A stretch of 64,000 nt of DNA, from NCBI RefSeq assembly GCF_023101665.1, contig NZ_CP082161.1:3596001-3660000 (forward strand), read 5' to 3'. This document shows positions 1 to 8,188 of the stretch, piece after piece; positions within the stretch are counted from its first letter, which is position 1; the number at the start of each line of letters is the position of its first letter. This stretch comes from Bradyrhizobium sp. 195. GTDB lineage: Bacteria > Pseudomonadota > Alphaproteobacteria > Rhizobiales > Xanthobacteraceae. The position numbers and the translations under genes are program-made. Below the pieces are notes generated by a model, which did no database searches, was not told where the DNA came from, and was given only the letters and a program-made list of their open reading frames with translations.

Positions 1-1169
1 ATTTGTGCCATGGTGTTGTCGATCTCTGCGAACATCATGTTGAGCACTTCCGTTACGCCAATTTCGCCCCGAGCCGCCAACCCGTAGAGTGTCGCGCGAC
101 CAAGTTGAACCGCGTTTGCTCCAAGAGCGAGCGCCTTCACGATGTCTGCGCCGCGGCGGAAACCGCTGTCGATAAGGATCGGTTGTGTGATCTTGCTTCT
201 TGTTTCGGCCAAGACTTGAAGCGGGGAGATCGCGTCCCCCAGCTGCCGACCTCCGTGATTTGACAGGATTACGCCGTCAGCGCCCTCAGCGACGCATCGC
301 ACGGCATCGTCCGGCCGCAACACTCCCTTGACCAATAGCTGATGAGGCCAGATGGAGCGTAGCCACTTCAGATCTTTCCAGCTGAAGGTCGTGTCCAGGC
401 CTCGTCTCATTTGCCCAGCCTGACTTGCCGTATCCGAAGCGTCTCTTCTGGTAAAGTTCGCCACCTTCGGCATGCCGTGCTTTGCAAAGTCGAGTGCCCA
501 GCTTGGATGCGTCAGGCCATCGACGAGCAAGCTCGATGAGTAATTCAACGGCAACTTGAAGCCATTGCGATTGTCGCGCTCTCTGAGCCCGTCAACCCCG
601 AGATCGACCGTTAGAATGAGCTTTGAGTAGCCTGCTGCCTTGGCCCGCTCTACCAGTTGTTGCGACAACGTCTTGTTCAACACATAGAGCTGGAACCACT
701 TGTCCCCGCCCGCATTTTGCGCCACGTCCTCAATGGACGCTGTTGAAGCGGTCGACAAGGCAAAGGGAATGTTGGTCTTCTCAGCGGCTCGCGCCAACGC
801 GATGTCCCCGTTAGGCCAGAACGCGCCATTCAAGCCGGTCGGAGCAATAATGATCGGTGCATCATACTTCTTTCCAAACAAGACAGTCGAAATGTCTCGT
901 TTGCTGATGTCGAGCAGCCGTTTGGGACGGAAAACAAGGCGTTCGAATATTTCCCTGTTGTGCAACAAGGACCACTCGCCTCCCGCGCCACCCTCGAGGT
1001 AGTCAAACACAATTTTTGGCAAGCGCGTCCTTGCCAGCTCGCGATAGTCAAGAACGTTTACCGGAGCGTCTCCATAGTTGAAAAACGTCGTCCCACCTAG
1101 CGAGCTGGCAAGCGCCCCTCCCGCTGCCGCTCCGCCAATGCCAAAAAGCACGTTCCGACGAGAAATCAT
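1..1169 (-). CDS. FMN-dependent 2-hydroxyacid dehydrogenase, Tat-exported (3' end outside window)
   Basis: Flavoenzyme of the glycolate oxidase / L-lactate / mandelate dehydrogenase family, expected to oxidise an L-2-hydroxy acid to the 2-oxo acid. Seen: 389 codons are readable and the stop lies beyond the left edge. The N-terminus has SRRNVLF followed by a Gly/Ala-rich hydrophobic stretch, a twin-arginine type signal, so a membrane or periplasmic location is inferred. Family landmarks are intact: DYLEGGAGGEW near residue 50, the FMN-binding PTGLNG and QLYV segments, TVD followed by GLRERDNRNGF, a Lys in LLVKGVL, and SNHGGRQ with the catalytic His near residue 305, then IDSGFRRGADIVKALALGA. 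ATG start at 1167-1169. It lies 2 nt downstream of a small membrane-protein ORF, so the two are probably one operon. The substrate cannot be told from sequence; mandelate- or lactate-like acids are both possible. Confidence 0.87.
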   Translation of the reverse strand, partial: MISRRNVLFGIGGAAAGGALASSLGGTTFFNYGDAPVNVLDYRELARTRLPKIVFDYLEGGAGGEWSLLHNREIFERLVFRPKRLLDISKRDISTVLFGKKYDAPIIIAPTGLNGAFWPNGDIALARAAEKTNIPFALSTASTASIEDVAQNAGGDKWFQLYVLNKTLSQQLVERAKAAGYSKLILTVDLGVDGLRERDNRNGFKLPLNYSSSLLVDGLTHPSWALDFAKHGMPKVANFTRRDASDTASQAGQMRRGLDTTFSWKDLKWLRSIWPHQLLVKGVLRPDDAVRCVAEGADGVILSNHGGRQLGDAISPLQVLAETRSKITQPILIDSGFRRGADIVKALALGANAVQLGRATLYGLAARGEIGVTEVLNMMFAEIDNTMAQ

Positions 1170-1171
1170 GT

Positions 1172-1507
1172 TCAATCCTTCACAGCCGCCAATCGCTTGT
1201 TTGCGATGAGCGAAATCAGAAGAGGAAAGGGCGCCAAGAAGACGCCTAGGCCGGCCATCTGAATGGCGAACAGCAGGCTGTCACACGCAAGGCGCGCTTC
1301 CTGCGATTTCACGCCGTGACCTGCTTTGGCATACCAAAGGTCCCATAAACCTGGCCCGCTCTTCAGTTTGATCAAAGTCATTTCTGCCAAATCTCTGGCT
1401 CTACGTATCGGGCCGACCCCTTCGCGAAGGCTTCGATCAGCCACCGATCGAAATGAAGATTCGAACAGACGCTCGGATGGCAGCTCGCTCGATGTTGCTT
1501 CCTCCAA
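1172..1507 (-). CDS. Small membrane protein preceding the 2-hydroxyacid dehydrogenase
   Basis: Unrecognised protein of about 111 residues read from a TTG start; the frame stays open about 16 codons further upstream without an ATG, so the start is uncertain. The N-terminal half is charged and probably helical. The last third carries one strongly hydrophobic segment (SLLFAIQMAGLGVFLAPFPL, continuing to LISLIA) before a short basic tail, so it is probably a single-pass membrane protein. Its stop is 2 nt from the start of the Tat-type FMN dehydrogenase. That spacing suggests co-translation and perhaps a membrane anchor or electron-transfer partner, which is inference. No domain was recognised. 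Confidence 0.5.
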   Translation of the reverse strand: MEEATSSELPSERLFESSFRSVADRSLREGVGPIRRARDLAEMTLIKLKSGPGLWDLWYAKAGHGVKSQEARLACDSLLFAIQMAGLGVFLAPFPLLISLIANKRLAAVKD

Positions 1508-1699
1508 CGGCGTCGCTCGGGTCCGCTCGGTATGGCTCTCAAGCAGCTGCCGAAATTAGTTATTGACTAGTAAGTATGTTAATTGAAGTGACTCGTAGTT
1601 GTCAACCGAGCGCCAGGCAGAGAAATTGGATTGCTTCGTCGCTTTCGCTCCTCCAGGACGGCCTTGTGATCAACGTGCCTACATCCGCTTTAGCAAGTC

Positions 1700-3277
1700 T
1701 CAAGGTCGGAAGCCGAAGCGGGGAGGTCCCAATTCGCCCGCGAGTTTCGGTTCGGCCATGTCGATCCACTCGGCGAGGCGTGCCCTTGTTTCGACTGGAT
1801 GGATGATGTCGTGAACGGCAAAGGCTTCAGCCTGACGAAATGGCGATTGCAGTGCGGCGAACTGCTCCTCCAACTCGGCCCGTTTCGCACCCGGGTCCGG
1901 AGCGGCGTCAATCTCGCGCTTGAAAGCGATGGCGACGCCGCCTTCCACCGGGATGGCGCCGCTCTCTGCCGAGGGCCAAGCGAGAACGAACGTGCCCGTC
2001 GGTTTATGGGCGTAAGCGCCAAGACCCATCGACTTGCGGATGATGACCGACGCCCACGGCACAGTAGAAAGCGCGACCGCAGCGAGTGCCGCAGCGCCGT
2101 GCCGGATGGTCGCGGCAGCTTCCGCCTCCGGGCCGATCATGAATCCGGGCTCGTCGACCAAGGTGACGATCGGCACATGAAATAGTTGGCACAAGTCTAC
2201 AAAGCGCCTGACCTTTTGCGCGCCTTCGGCGGTCAACGATCCCGCATTATGGCGCGGGTCACTCGCGAAGACGCCGACCGGATGACCGCACAACCGGGCG
2301 AATGCGGTGATCTGGCCTGGACCGAAACGTCGGCCCATTTCGAAGATCGAGAACTGATCGAAGATGCCGTCCATGACCTTGCGCGCGTCGTATGTTCGTC
2401 GCCGGTTTGACGGCACGATAGTCTCGAGCGCCGCGGCTGCCTCCGCCAGCGGATCCCGCGGCGGTGCTTTCGGCGGCAGCTCCCAGACGTTATGCGGCAG
2501 GTAGGACAGAAATTGTCGGATCCGCTCGAACGCGGCCTTTTCATCCTCGACTACGTCGTCGACGAGCCCACTGCGTGCGTGGACATCGGGCCCGCCCAAT
2601 TCCTCCTTGGTTACCTTGACGCCCAGGGCTCGCTCGACCAGCGCCGGGCCACCTGCAAGGATTTGCGCCGACCGCGTCATCACGGTGTAGTGCGAGGCCG
2701 CCAGGCGCCCGGCTGGAAGGCCGGCCACCGCCCCTAGGGCCGCGCTGATGACGGGGACGGCGTTTAGGCATCGTGCCATCGATTCGAAACGATTGGGAGC
2801 GTAGACCGGCTCCGGCAAGGTGTGAGCATTCTTGCCGCCGCTGCCCGTGATGCTCGCTCCCGATCCTTCATGCAGGCGCACTAGCGGAAGTCGGTACCTC
2901 AAAGCAACTTCCTCGGTATAGATGCTCTTCCGCAGCCCCGCCGGATTGGGCGAGCCGGCATTCATCGTGTAATCTTCGCCCGCTGCGATGCAGCGACGGC
3001 CGCCGATGCGGCCGAATCCCAGCACGAAATTGGCCGGCGTGAAAAAGAGTTCTCCGGCGTCGCTTCTTTCGCTTGATCCCGCCAGGGGCCCGATCTCGCT
3101 GAAAGATTCGGCGTCAAGCACGCCCAGGATCCGCTCCCGAATCGTGAGCTTGCCTCTCGCATGCTGCTTGCGAACGGCTTCGTCGCCGCCCTGGAGCTTG
3201 CCGAGCCGCCGCCGTTCGTTGATCTCGGCTGCTCGGTCCTGCGGCTGCTCATCGGCCATGAGTTCCCTCTGGTTCAT
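1700..3277 (-). CDS. Acyl-CoA carboxylase, carboxyltransferase (beta) subunit
   Basis: Carboxyltransferase that moves CO2 from biotin to an acyl-CoA (acetyl-, propionyl- or a longer/branched acyl-CoA). 525 residues is the usual length for the PccB/MccB-type chain that fuses both crotonase-like halves. Seen: the N-terminal KLTIRERI motif after an ARGK segment, the first half with SGASITGSGG (oxyanion region), and the second half with RHNAGSLTAEGAQKVRRFVD, VTLVDEPGFMIGPEAE and the AWPSAESGAIPVEGG motif typical of PCC/MCC subunits. Its ATG overlaps the TGA of the biotin-carrier gene by 4 nt, so the two are translationally coupled. No biotin carboxylase lies next to it in the window, so that subunit must come from elsewhere. 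The substrate is not predictable. Confidence 0.88.
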   Translation of the reverse strand: MNQRELMADEQPQDRAAEINERRRLGKLQGGDEAVRKQHARGKLTIRERILGVLDAESFSEIGPLAGSSERSDAGELFFTPANFVLGFGRIGGRRCIAAGEDYTMNAGSPNPAGLRKSIYTEEVALRYRLPLVRLHEGSGASITGSGGKNAHTLPEPVYAPNRFESMARCLNAVPVISAALGAVAGLPAGRLAASHYTVMTRSAQILAGGPALVERALGVKVTKEELGGPDVHARSGLVDDVVEDEKAAFERIRQFLSYLPHNVWELPPKAPPRDPLAEAAAALETIVPSNRRRTYDARKVMDGIFDQFSIFEMGRRFGPGQITAFARLCGHPVGVFASDPRHNAGSLTAEGAQKVRRFVDLCQLFHVPIVTLVDEPGFMIGPEAEAAATIRHGAAALAAVALSTVPWASVIIRKSMGLGAYAHKPTGTFVLAWPSAESGAIPVEGGVAIAFKREIDAAPDPGAKRAELEEQFAALQSPFRQAEAFAVHDIIHPVETRARLAEWIDMAEPKLAGELGPPRFGFRP

Positions 3278-3498
3278 GCTGACACGATCACCATGACCGG
3301 ATCGCCCTCCGCCAGCATATCGTCGGGCTGCCGCAATAGCCTTGCAACCGTACCACCGGCAGGGCTGGTCAGCGGTATCTCCATCTTCATGGCTTCGAGC
3401 AGTGCGAAGTCCTGACCAGCCTCCAGCGGATCGCCCTCGCTCACGCTGAAGCTCAAGAGCCGTCCCGCCAATTCCGCCCGTATCGTTGTTTCGCTCAT
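3274..3498 (-). CDS. Biotin carboxyl carrier protein (short biotinyl-lipoyl domain)
   Basis: 74-residue stand-alone biotinyl domain that shuttles CO2 between biotin carboxylase and carboxyltransferase. Seen: EAMKMEI near residue 38, where the Lys is the biotinylation site, followed by a glycine (AGGTV) and the closing DPVMVIVSA strand of the barrelled sandwich. A longer frame reaches 3570, but the ATG at 3496-3498 has an AAAGG ribosome site 7 nt upstream and gives exactly one domain, so it was chosen. It overlaps the carboxyltransferase start by 4 nt (ATGA). It lacks the Pro/Ala-rich linker of AccB, which fits the small carriers found in catabolic acyl-CoA carboxylases. Confidence 0.85.
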   Translation of the reverse strand: MSETTIRAELAGRLLSFSVSEGDPLEAGQDFALLEAMKMEIPLTSPAGGTVARLLRQPDDMLAEGDPVMVIVSA

Positions 3499-3622
3499 TT
3501 GCAGCCTTTCATCTCGATCTTCGACGCGCACTGATCGGTGGACGGGATGACACCGGCTGGCCGGCTTCATTCGGGGCCGAACCTCGGCTCAGTGAAAGCC
3601 GACCTCGGCTTGGCGACCGGAT

Positions 3623-4948
3623 TCAGATCGGGAAGCAGCGAATGAAGGCGGCAAACAGCTTTTCATCGCTCGGGCTCACCAGTTTGGATCCGATCGCTTC
3701 GGCAAGGTCGAGATCATGGTTGGTAACGCTCAACCATGCCTTGGAATCCGCCGTGACCTTCAATCCCGCGTCACCGACATGGCGGTCGGGAACGACCTCC
3801 AGCTTCCGGTCCTTGATGATGACCGTCGCATCGAGCGTCGTCGTTCCCGTGAAGCTCAGATGTGTCACAAGGTCCAACCCTTTGGCCCTGCCGCGCTGGA
3901 AACCAAGCGACAGGGAGAAGAGGTAACCCTGAATGTTGGCGCTATAGCGGCCCGAGGTGACATACTGCACCTTCTTGTGAGGGAAGCGCCGTGTGACCGT
4001 GTCCTCGGCATCGGTGTCCCGGATCACGTAGACGAACTCGTCTTTGTCGATCAGCGGCTTGACCACCTCCGCAAAGTGGGCGTCGCGGTTCTCCAGGAAG
4101 GGGCCGATGACATCTTCGCCGGCCGGACAGGCCGCGATGCAATAGGCGGCCTTGTAGCCCGGTTTGAATGAGAGCGACTGCCAGATGTTCAGTGTTTCGG
4201 TGCGGGGCACGCGTGAGCGATAGTCCTTGGCATCTTTCGAATCGGCAACGTTCTCGACCCACTGCGCAAAGTTGCCGAGAAAGTCGTGATAGTTGTGAGT
4301 CTGGCAGGACAGGAAATCGAAGCCGCCGTCCGGTTTGATCGCCCCGACCGGGCAGGCGGCGACGCACAATTTGCATTCCAGGCAGGGATTGTAGTCGATC
4401 GGCTGATCATAGGCGTCGACCTCCCGTCCAAGCAGAATCGTGCCGAGCACCATGAAGCTTCCGAACTTCGGATGGATGATGCTGCGATGGATTCCCATGC
4501 GACCGAGCCCGGCCTCCACGGCGATCGGCTTGTGCTGGACCATCATGACCCGTGGCAGATCCATCTCCATCGGAAAGGCGGCCACCGAATTGCAGGCCGG
4601 GATGCCGTGCTCTTCGAGCGCGCGGACGATCGCGCGCGCAGTTTCGTTCGCATGATCATAGGTGCCGTGGAATTCCTCGTTGGCGACCGAGCGGGCAGGG
4701 GATCGGACCGGCTCACGATTCATGCTGCAAGCGATCGCGAGCAAGGACCGCGTGCGGCCGTAGACCTTCCGGATGACTTTTACCTGAGGTGCGATCGCGG
4801 CGCGATTGATCTCGATGATGCCTGCATCATCGGCGCCGCAGTCGCGCGCGATCTGCTTGATCAGATTCGCAGAAACGGGGATGTCGGCAACGTGCTGACG
4901 GCTGCGGGAGCGGACGCTCTTCACCGTGGGGTGATCTTCAAGGCTCAA
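3623..4948 (-). CDS. 4Fe-4S protein (QueG/reductive-dehalogenase-like Fe-S region) fused to an SCP2-like domain
   Basis: 441-residue iron-sulfur protein of unknown reaction. Residues about 25-180 resemble the N-terminal part of epoxyqueuosine reductase/reductive-dehalogenase-like proteins. C189-x2-C192-x2-C195-x3-C199-P forms one clear 4Fe-4S motif. The second cluster region is reduced to CIAACP (C270, C274) with an isolated Cys at 215, so a second cluster may be incomplete or unusual. Residues about 340-441 (GLDLVTHLSFTGTTTLDATV onward) look like a sterol-carrier-2 fold, a lipid or acyl-CoA binding module. TTG start at 4946-4948 with AGGGGA 5 nt upstream. It lies upstream of the carboxylase genes on the same strand. 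The idea of redox chemistry on a bound hydrophobic or CoA substrate is inference. Confidence 0.7.
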   Translation of the reverse strand: MSLEDHPTVKSVRSRSRQHVADIPVSANLIKQIARDCGADDAGIIEINRAAIAPQVKVIRKVYGRTRSLLAIACSMNREPVRSPARSVANEEFHGTYDHANETARAIVRALEEHGIPACNSVAAFPMEMDLPRVMMVQHKPIAVEAGLGRMGIHRSIIHPKFGSFMVLGTILLGREVDAYDQPIDYNPCLECKLCVAACPVGAIKPDGGFDFLSCQTHNYHDFLGNFAQWVENVADSKDAKDYRSRVPRTETLNIWQSLSFKPGYKAAYCIAACPAGEDVIGPFLENRDAHFAEVVKPLIDKDEFVYVIRDTDAEDTVTRRFPHKKVQYVTSGRYSANIQGYLFSLSLGFQRGRAKGLDLVTHLSFTGTTTLDATVIIKDRKLEVVPDRHVGDAGLKVTADSKAWLSVTNHDLDLAEAIGSKLVSPSDEKLFAAFIRCFPI

Positions 4949-5425
4949 GGCGATCCCCTATCTCGATAGAATGGCTCGTCATCGCTTCCCTCCATGCCTT
5001 GGACGAGGGTTATAACGAGAAATGGCCACTTCACCAACAATAATTCAAAAAACGAACTGACAGATATTTGGTGGGACCGCATCGTTCGCTTGGTCGACCG
5101 CTTGTAAGTATGAGAAATATAACGGTATTTTTGGGTAGAATTCAGCTGCCTTTATTGGGTGTCGCAAATCTAGATGGGGTGCAGGAATGGTTGGGTGCTC
5201 ATTTAGTCTAAAAAAGGAACGTTAGATTTCGTCAGGCGCCACCTTGGGTGTCTGCATCCATGTGCAAACAAAAAAGCGCTGCGCCATTCGGCAGTGGGGC
5301 TGATCGGGAAAAGCCAGCCCCTGACTTGCCGCGCATGCAATAGCCTTCCGCCCCTTCAATCCGAGATCCATGTGACCTCCTACGAAGTTGCTCCACCCCG
5401 TTCGGTGATGGGTCTGCTCTATTCT
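4949..5425. other. Intergenic region, AT-rich, no convincing gene
   Basis: About 480 bases between the Fe-S/SCP2 gene and the extradiol gene, both on the minus strand. 5020-5230 is clearly more AT-rich than its surroundings and probably holds the promoter for the Fe-S/SCP2 gene. GTAAGTATG at 5104-5112 also occurs at 1570-1578. The short ORFs in this stretch have atypical composition and no starts worth calling. Confidence 0.5.
5267..5321 (-). terminator. Possible terminator of the dioxygenase operon
   Basis: An inverted repeat GGGGCTG / CAGCCCC (5298-5321) lies about 105 nt past the last stop of the operon. Further along the minus strand comes GCGCAGCGC followed by a run of six T (A-run on the plus strand, 5270-5275). 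The distance between the strong stem and the T-run is larger than in a textbook intrinsic terminator, so the call is tentative. Confidence 0.3.
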
Positions 5426-6286
5426 TCAGTTGGATGGAAGCGTCATGCCTGCGGGCTTGGAGCCCCACATGCAAAAGCTGGCCGGCTCAAATCCGAATTG
5501 CCGTGGCCTGTGGGTCGCTTCATCTTCGATCTCATCAACGCCAACAGAATACTCGAAGATCATGCCATCCGGTCCTTTGAAATACAGAAACCGGGCGCCT
5601 GAGGTCGGATGCCGGCCAGGACCGAACACGATCGGCACGCGCTTCTCATGAAGAAAGTAGTACGAGCGCAGCACGTCGTCGCTGCTCTGGACCTGATGGT
5701 TGATGTGCTGGATGCCGGCGAACGGCGCGCGGACCAGCGCAATAGTGTGGTGGATGGCGTTGACCCGCATCAGGGGAATATCACCAATGCGGTCGCTGAC
5801 GCGGGCATTGCAGACCTGAGTCCAGAATTGCTCATCGCGCGCCGGATCGGTCGAGTTCAGTCCGATATGGCTGAAGCCGGTGATGCCGGCGTCACGGCTC
5901 GCGAAATAGCGTCGTCCGTGGCGCTCGGGCCGGACCACCAGCTCGACGTGATTTCCGGTCGGATCACTGAAGCCGATGAAGGCCTTCACCTTGCGAAGGC
6001 TGGCCTCATCAGCCGTCCCAGCATGGACGGGGTGGCCGAGCGATTCAAGCGTGGACGCCGCATCCTGCAAGCTTGCCTCATTCTCGACCTCGAAGCCGAC
6101 GGTCTGGCTCCGCGGATCTCCTTCCGAATAGCACAGCGTGTGGGCACGGTCGTCGGAGCGCAGATAAAGCTCCTTCTTGCCTTGCTCGGCGATCTGCAGG
6201 CCGAGACAGGTCGTTGCGAAGCTCTCCGCAGATTCCAGGTCGGGTGAGCCAAGCCGGACGTAGCTGACATCCTTGAGCTGGATCAT
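5426..6286 (-). CDS. Type I extradiol ring-cleavage dioxygenase (VOC family)
   Basis: Two-domain VOC enzyme of 286 residues, the BphC/2,3-dihydroxyphenyl-type length, that opens a catechol next to its hydroxyls using Fe(II) (or Mn) and O2. Seen: by alignment to BphC the metal triad is complete (His140 in FSHIGLN, His197 in HINHQV, Glu245 in IFEYSVG), and His180 in IHHTIAL matches the acid-base His. It is the last gene of the minus-strand dioxygenase operon and should act on the diol made by the Rieske dioxygenase and cis-diol dehydrogenase upstream. ATG start. Its neighbour at 6305 is a paralogue that lacks two of these ligands. Confidence 0.88.
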   Translation of the reverse strand: MIQLKDVSYVRLGSPDLESAESFATTCLGLQIAEQGKKELYLRSDDRAHTLCYSEGDPRSQTVGFEVENEASLQDAASTLESLGHPVHAGTADEASLRKVKAFIGFSDPTGNHVELVVRPERHGRRYFASRDAGITGFSHIGLNSTDPARDEQFWTQVCNARVSDRIGDIPLMRVNAIHHTIALVRAPFAGIQHINHQVQSSDDVLRSYYFLHEKRVPIVFGPGRHPTSGARFLYFKGPDGMIFEYSVGVDEIEDEATHRPRQFGFEPASFCMWGSKPAGMTLPSN

Positions 6287-6304
6287 GCTGTTTTCCTCGT
6301 TTTT

Positions 6305-7183
6305 CTAGACCAGCGCACTGAGCTCCGGTACGTCGCTGCTTTCGCTGCCCCACTCGCACAGAGATGTTGCCGTCAATGGAAACTGCCGCGCCGGACGCGG
6401 TTTGTCGCCGTATTTCGACATGCCATTGACGTAGGAAAAAATCAGACCGTCCGGACCTTCGATGTGCAGGAAGATCTGGCGCGAAGCAGCTTCTCGCCCC
6501 GGGCCTTGCACGATCTTGACTTGGCTTTCCTGCATGAAGTAGCTGTTCTGCATGATCTGATCGAGTGCCTCGACCTCGAAGGCCGCATAGAGGAGTCCGT
6601 TGCGTGTTGACGGGTACAGCGCGACGCGGTGATGCATCCCGTCGATCCGCAAGTAGGTGATATCGCCAACCCAATCGCTGACCGCGGCGCCGACGGCTTG
6701 CCAGAAAACGAGGTCGCGGACGTGGTCGGCGGTACGAAGCCCCACGCTATGAAATTGCACGATGCCGGCATCGCGGGTCGGAAAATAGCGGCGGCCGCTA
6801 CGGCTGGGGCGCACCACGAAGTCTATCCGGTTGTTCGAGGCGTCTTCGGTCAGCAACGCGGACTGGACATAACGGCGGTTGCATTCAGCCGCGCTGGCGT
6901 CTCTCACTGCAAAGCCGAGTTGACTCAGGCGCTTGCTGATCGTCTCGAGAGCCTTATCGTCCCATACTTCGATCCCGACGCTTGCGTTCTCGCTCGAATT
7001 GCTGCCGAGGCTTACCGTGCGGTAGCGGTCGTCCGAGCGAAATGCGATCTCGCCGTTATGCTCCGCAACCCGCTGCAGGCCGAAAACGTCCGACATGAAC
7101 CGCGCACTGGCGTGGAGTTCGCTGACCGCAAGCCGGACATAGCAGACGGACGTAATCAGAGGCGTCGCCTGGCCGTTGATCAT
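6305..7183 (-). CDS. Extradiol-dioxygenase-like VOC protein with a degenerate metal site
   Basis: 292-residue paralogue of the extradiol gene that follows it. The overall two-domain pattern is kept (FHSVGLRT, MHHRVALY, GPDGLIF), but the iron site is not. His145 remains, the second His position aligns with Phe202 (GLLYAAFEV against GIQHINHQV), and the Glu position is Ser250 (IFSYVNG against IFEYSVG). The acid-base His185 is kept. It probably cannot bind Fe(II) like a normal extradiol enzyme; a binding, partner or different-reaction role is inferred. The ATG at 7181-7183 overlaps the TetR stop by 4 nt, which is why the longer frame to 7384 was rejected. Confidence 0.8.
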   Translation of the reverse strand: MINGQATPLITSVCYVRLAVSELHASARFMSDVFGLQRVAEHNGEIAFRSDDRYRTVSLGSNSSENASVGIEVWDDKALETISKRLSQLGFAVRDASAAECNRRYVQSALLTEDASNNRIDFVVRPSRSGRRYFPTRDAGIVQFHSVGLRTADHVRDLVFWQAVGAAVSDWVGDITYLRIDGMHHRVALYPSTRNGLLYAAFEVEALDQIMQNSYFMQESQVKIVQGPGREAASRQIFLHIEGPDGLIFSYVNGMSKYGDKPRPARQFPLTATSLCEWGSESSDVPELSALV

Positions 7184-7863
7184 TTCGTCTGCGCCCTTGT
7201 GGATTGAGATTCCAGGAAAATCTTGATCATCCGCCGCCATACCGAGAACAATTCGTCGAACCATTTCGGGTCGTTGTCCCAGAGTGCGCGCAACGCCATG
7301 CCCCGGACGACGCCGAGGGTGAGTGCGACGATATCGGCCGCGACGGCTGCGGGCACACCGCCCGTCACCAGCGCCTCGGCCCAAGCTGCTTCGACCGGAC
7401 GGCGTGCCTTGCGTGAGATGTCGAGAATTTGCCGGCGCACGGCCTGGTCGGTGGAGGTCGAAAGCACGATGTCGATCGCCACCATGAAGTGCTCGCTGAA
7501 GAAGAACTCCCTCGCGTCCGCAATGACCGCCTCGATTAGATCTCGTGGTCGGTTTACCGCGGCGGCGCGACGACGGCTGAGGATCTGCGCCTGCTCGAAC
7601 ACATATTCGAGCGTGGCCACGACGAGGGAATCTTTGGTCGGGAAGTGATGGAGCTGGGCGCCACGGGAGATGCCGGCCTCAGCCGCAACCTCGGCGGTCC
7701 GAAATCGCGCATAGCCTCGACGCCGGATCAGATTGGCGGCCGCCTTCAGGATCCGCAGCCGCGTTTCGGCGGTCCGCTCGGCCTGAGTCCGGCGGCGCGG
7801 CGGCGCCAGCGACCGCCGTGCGGTCTTGAGCGGAGCAGGAGTGCGATTGGGGCGGGATGGCAT
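7180..7863 (-). CDS. TetR/AcrR-family regulator inside the dioxygenase operon
   Basis: 227-residue transcription factor. After an Arg/Pro-rich leader of about 30 residues comes the TetR helix-turn-helix: RILKAAANLIRRRGYARFRT, AEVAAEAGISRGAQLHHFPT, KDSLVVATLEY. The C-terminal part is the variable ligand-binding/dimer domain. The gene lies between the ferredoxin and VOC genes with 1-nt spacing upstream and a 4-nt overlap downstream, so it is made with the operon. No TetR-type palindrome of its own was found near the operon; its target is unknown. It may sense a ring-cleavage intermediate, which is inference. Confidence 0.88.
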   Translation of the reverse strand: MPSRPNRTPAPLKTARRSLAPPRRRTQAERTAETRLRILKAAANLIRRRGYARFRTAEVAAEAGISRGAQLHHFPTKDSLVVATLEYVFEQAQILSRRRAAAVNRPRDLIEAVIADAREFFFSEHFMVAIDIVLSTSTDQAVRRQILDISRKARRPVEAAWAEALVTGGVPAAVAADIVALTLGVVRGMALRALWDNDPKWFDELFSVWRRMIKIFLESQSTRAQTK

Positions 7864-7864
7864 G

Positions 7865-8179
7865 TCAGACCTCGATCTGGACGTTCCCGTCCACGACGGT
7901 GACGGGATATGTCTTCAGGGCAATCTCGCAGGGCATGCCGGTCGGCTCGCCGGTAGTGACGTCGAAGGTTCCGAAGTGGAAGGTGCATTCAACGATCTTG
8001 CCGCTGATGATGCCTTCTTCCGATAAGGACGCCTCGCCATGGGTGCACATGTCGGCCGTCGCGTAGATCGTGCCAGCCACGCGATACAACGCGACATTGG
8101 TGCCGTCAGGCAGGGAAGCCTGCTTGATCTCTCCTTCGACAACTTCGACGGCAGCGCAGAGATTGACTGTTTCGGGCAT
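7865..8179 (-). CDS. Rieske [2Fe-2S] ferredoxin of the ring-hydroxylating dioxygenase
   Basis: 104-residue BphF/HcaC-type ferredoxin that carries electrons from the FAD reductase to the oxygenase. Seen: Rieske ligands C45-T-H47-G and C65-T-F-H68-F-G at the standard spacing. The length matches stand-alone dioxygenase ferredoxins. The gene sits in the same operon as the alpha, beta and reductase genes and ends 1 nt before the TetR start, so it is almost certainly their dedicated electron carrier. Confidence 0.93.
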   Translation of the reverse strand: MPETVNLCAAVEVVEGEIKQASLPDGTNVALYRVAGTIYATADMCTHGEASLSEEGIISGKIVECTFHFGTFDVTTGEPTGMPCEIALKTYPVTVVDGNVQIEV

Positions 8180-8188
8180 GGCGAGAAC

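Noticed and set aside
1568..5125. GTAAGTATG at 1570 and 5104 as extra copies of the 18-bp regulon palindrome
   Set aside because: They match only one GTA half; the second GTAC core is absent at the right spacing. They may be part of another signal.
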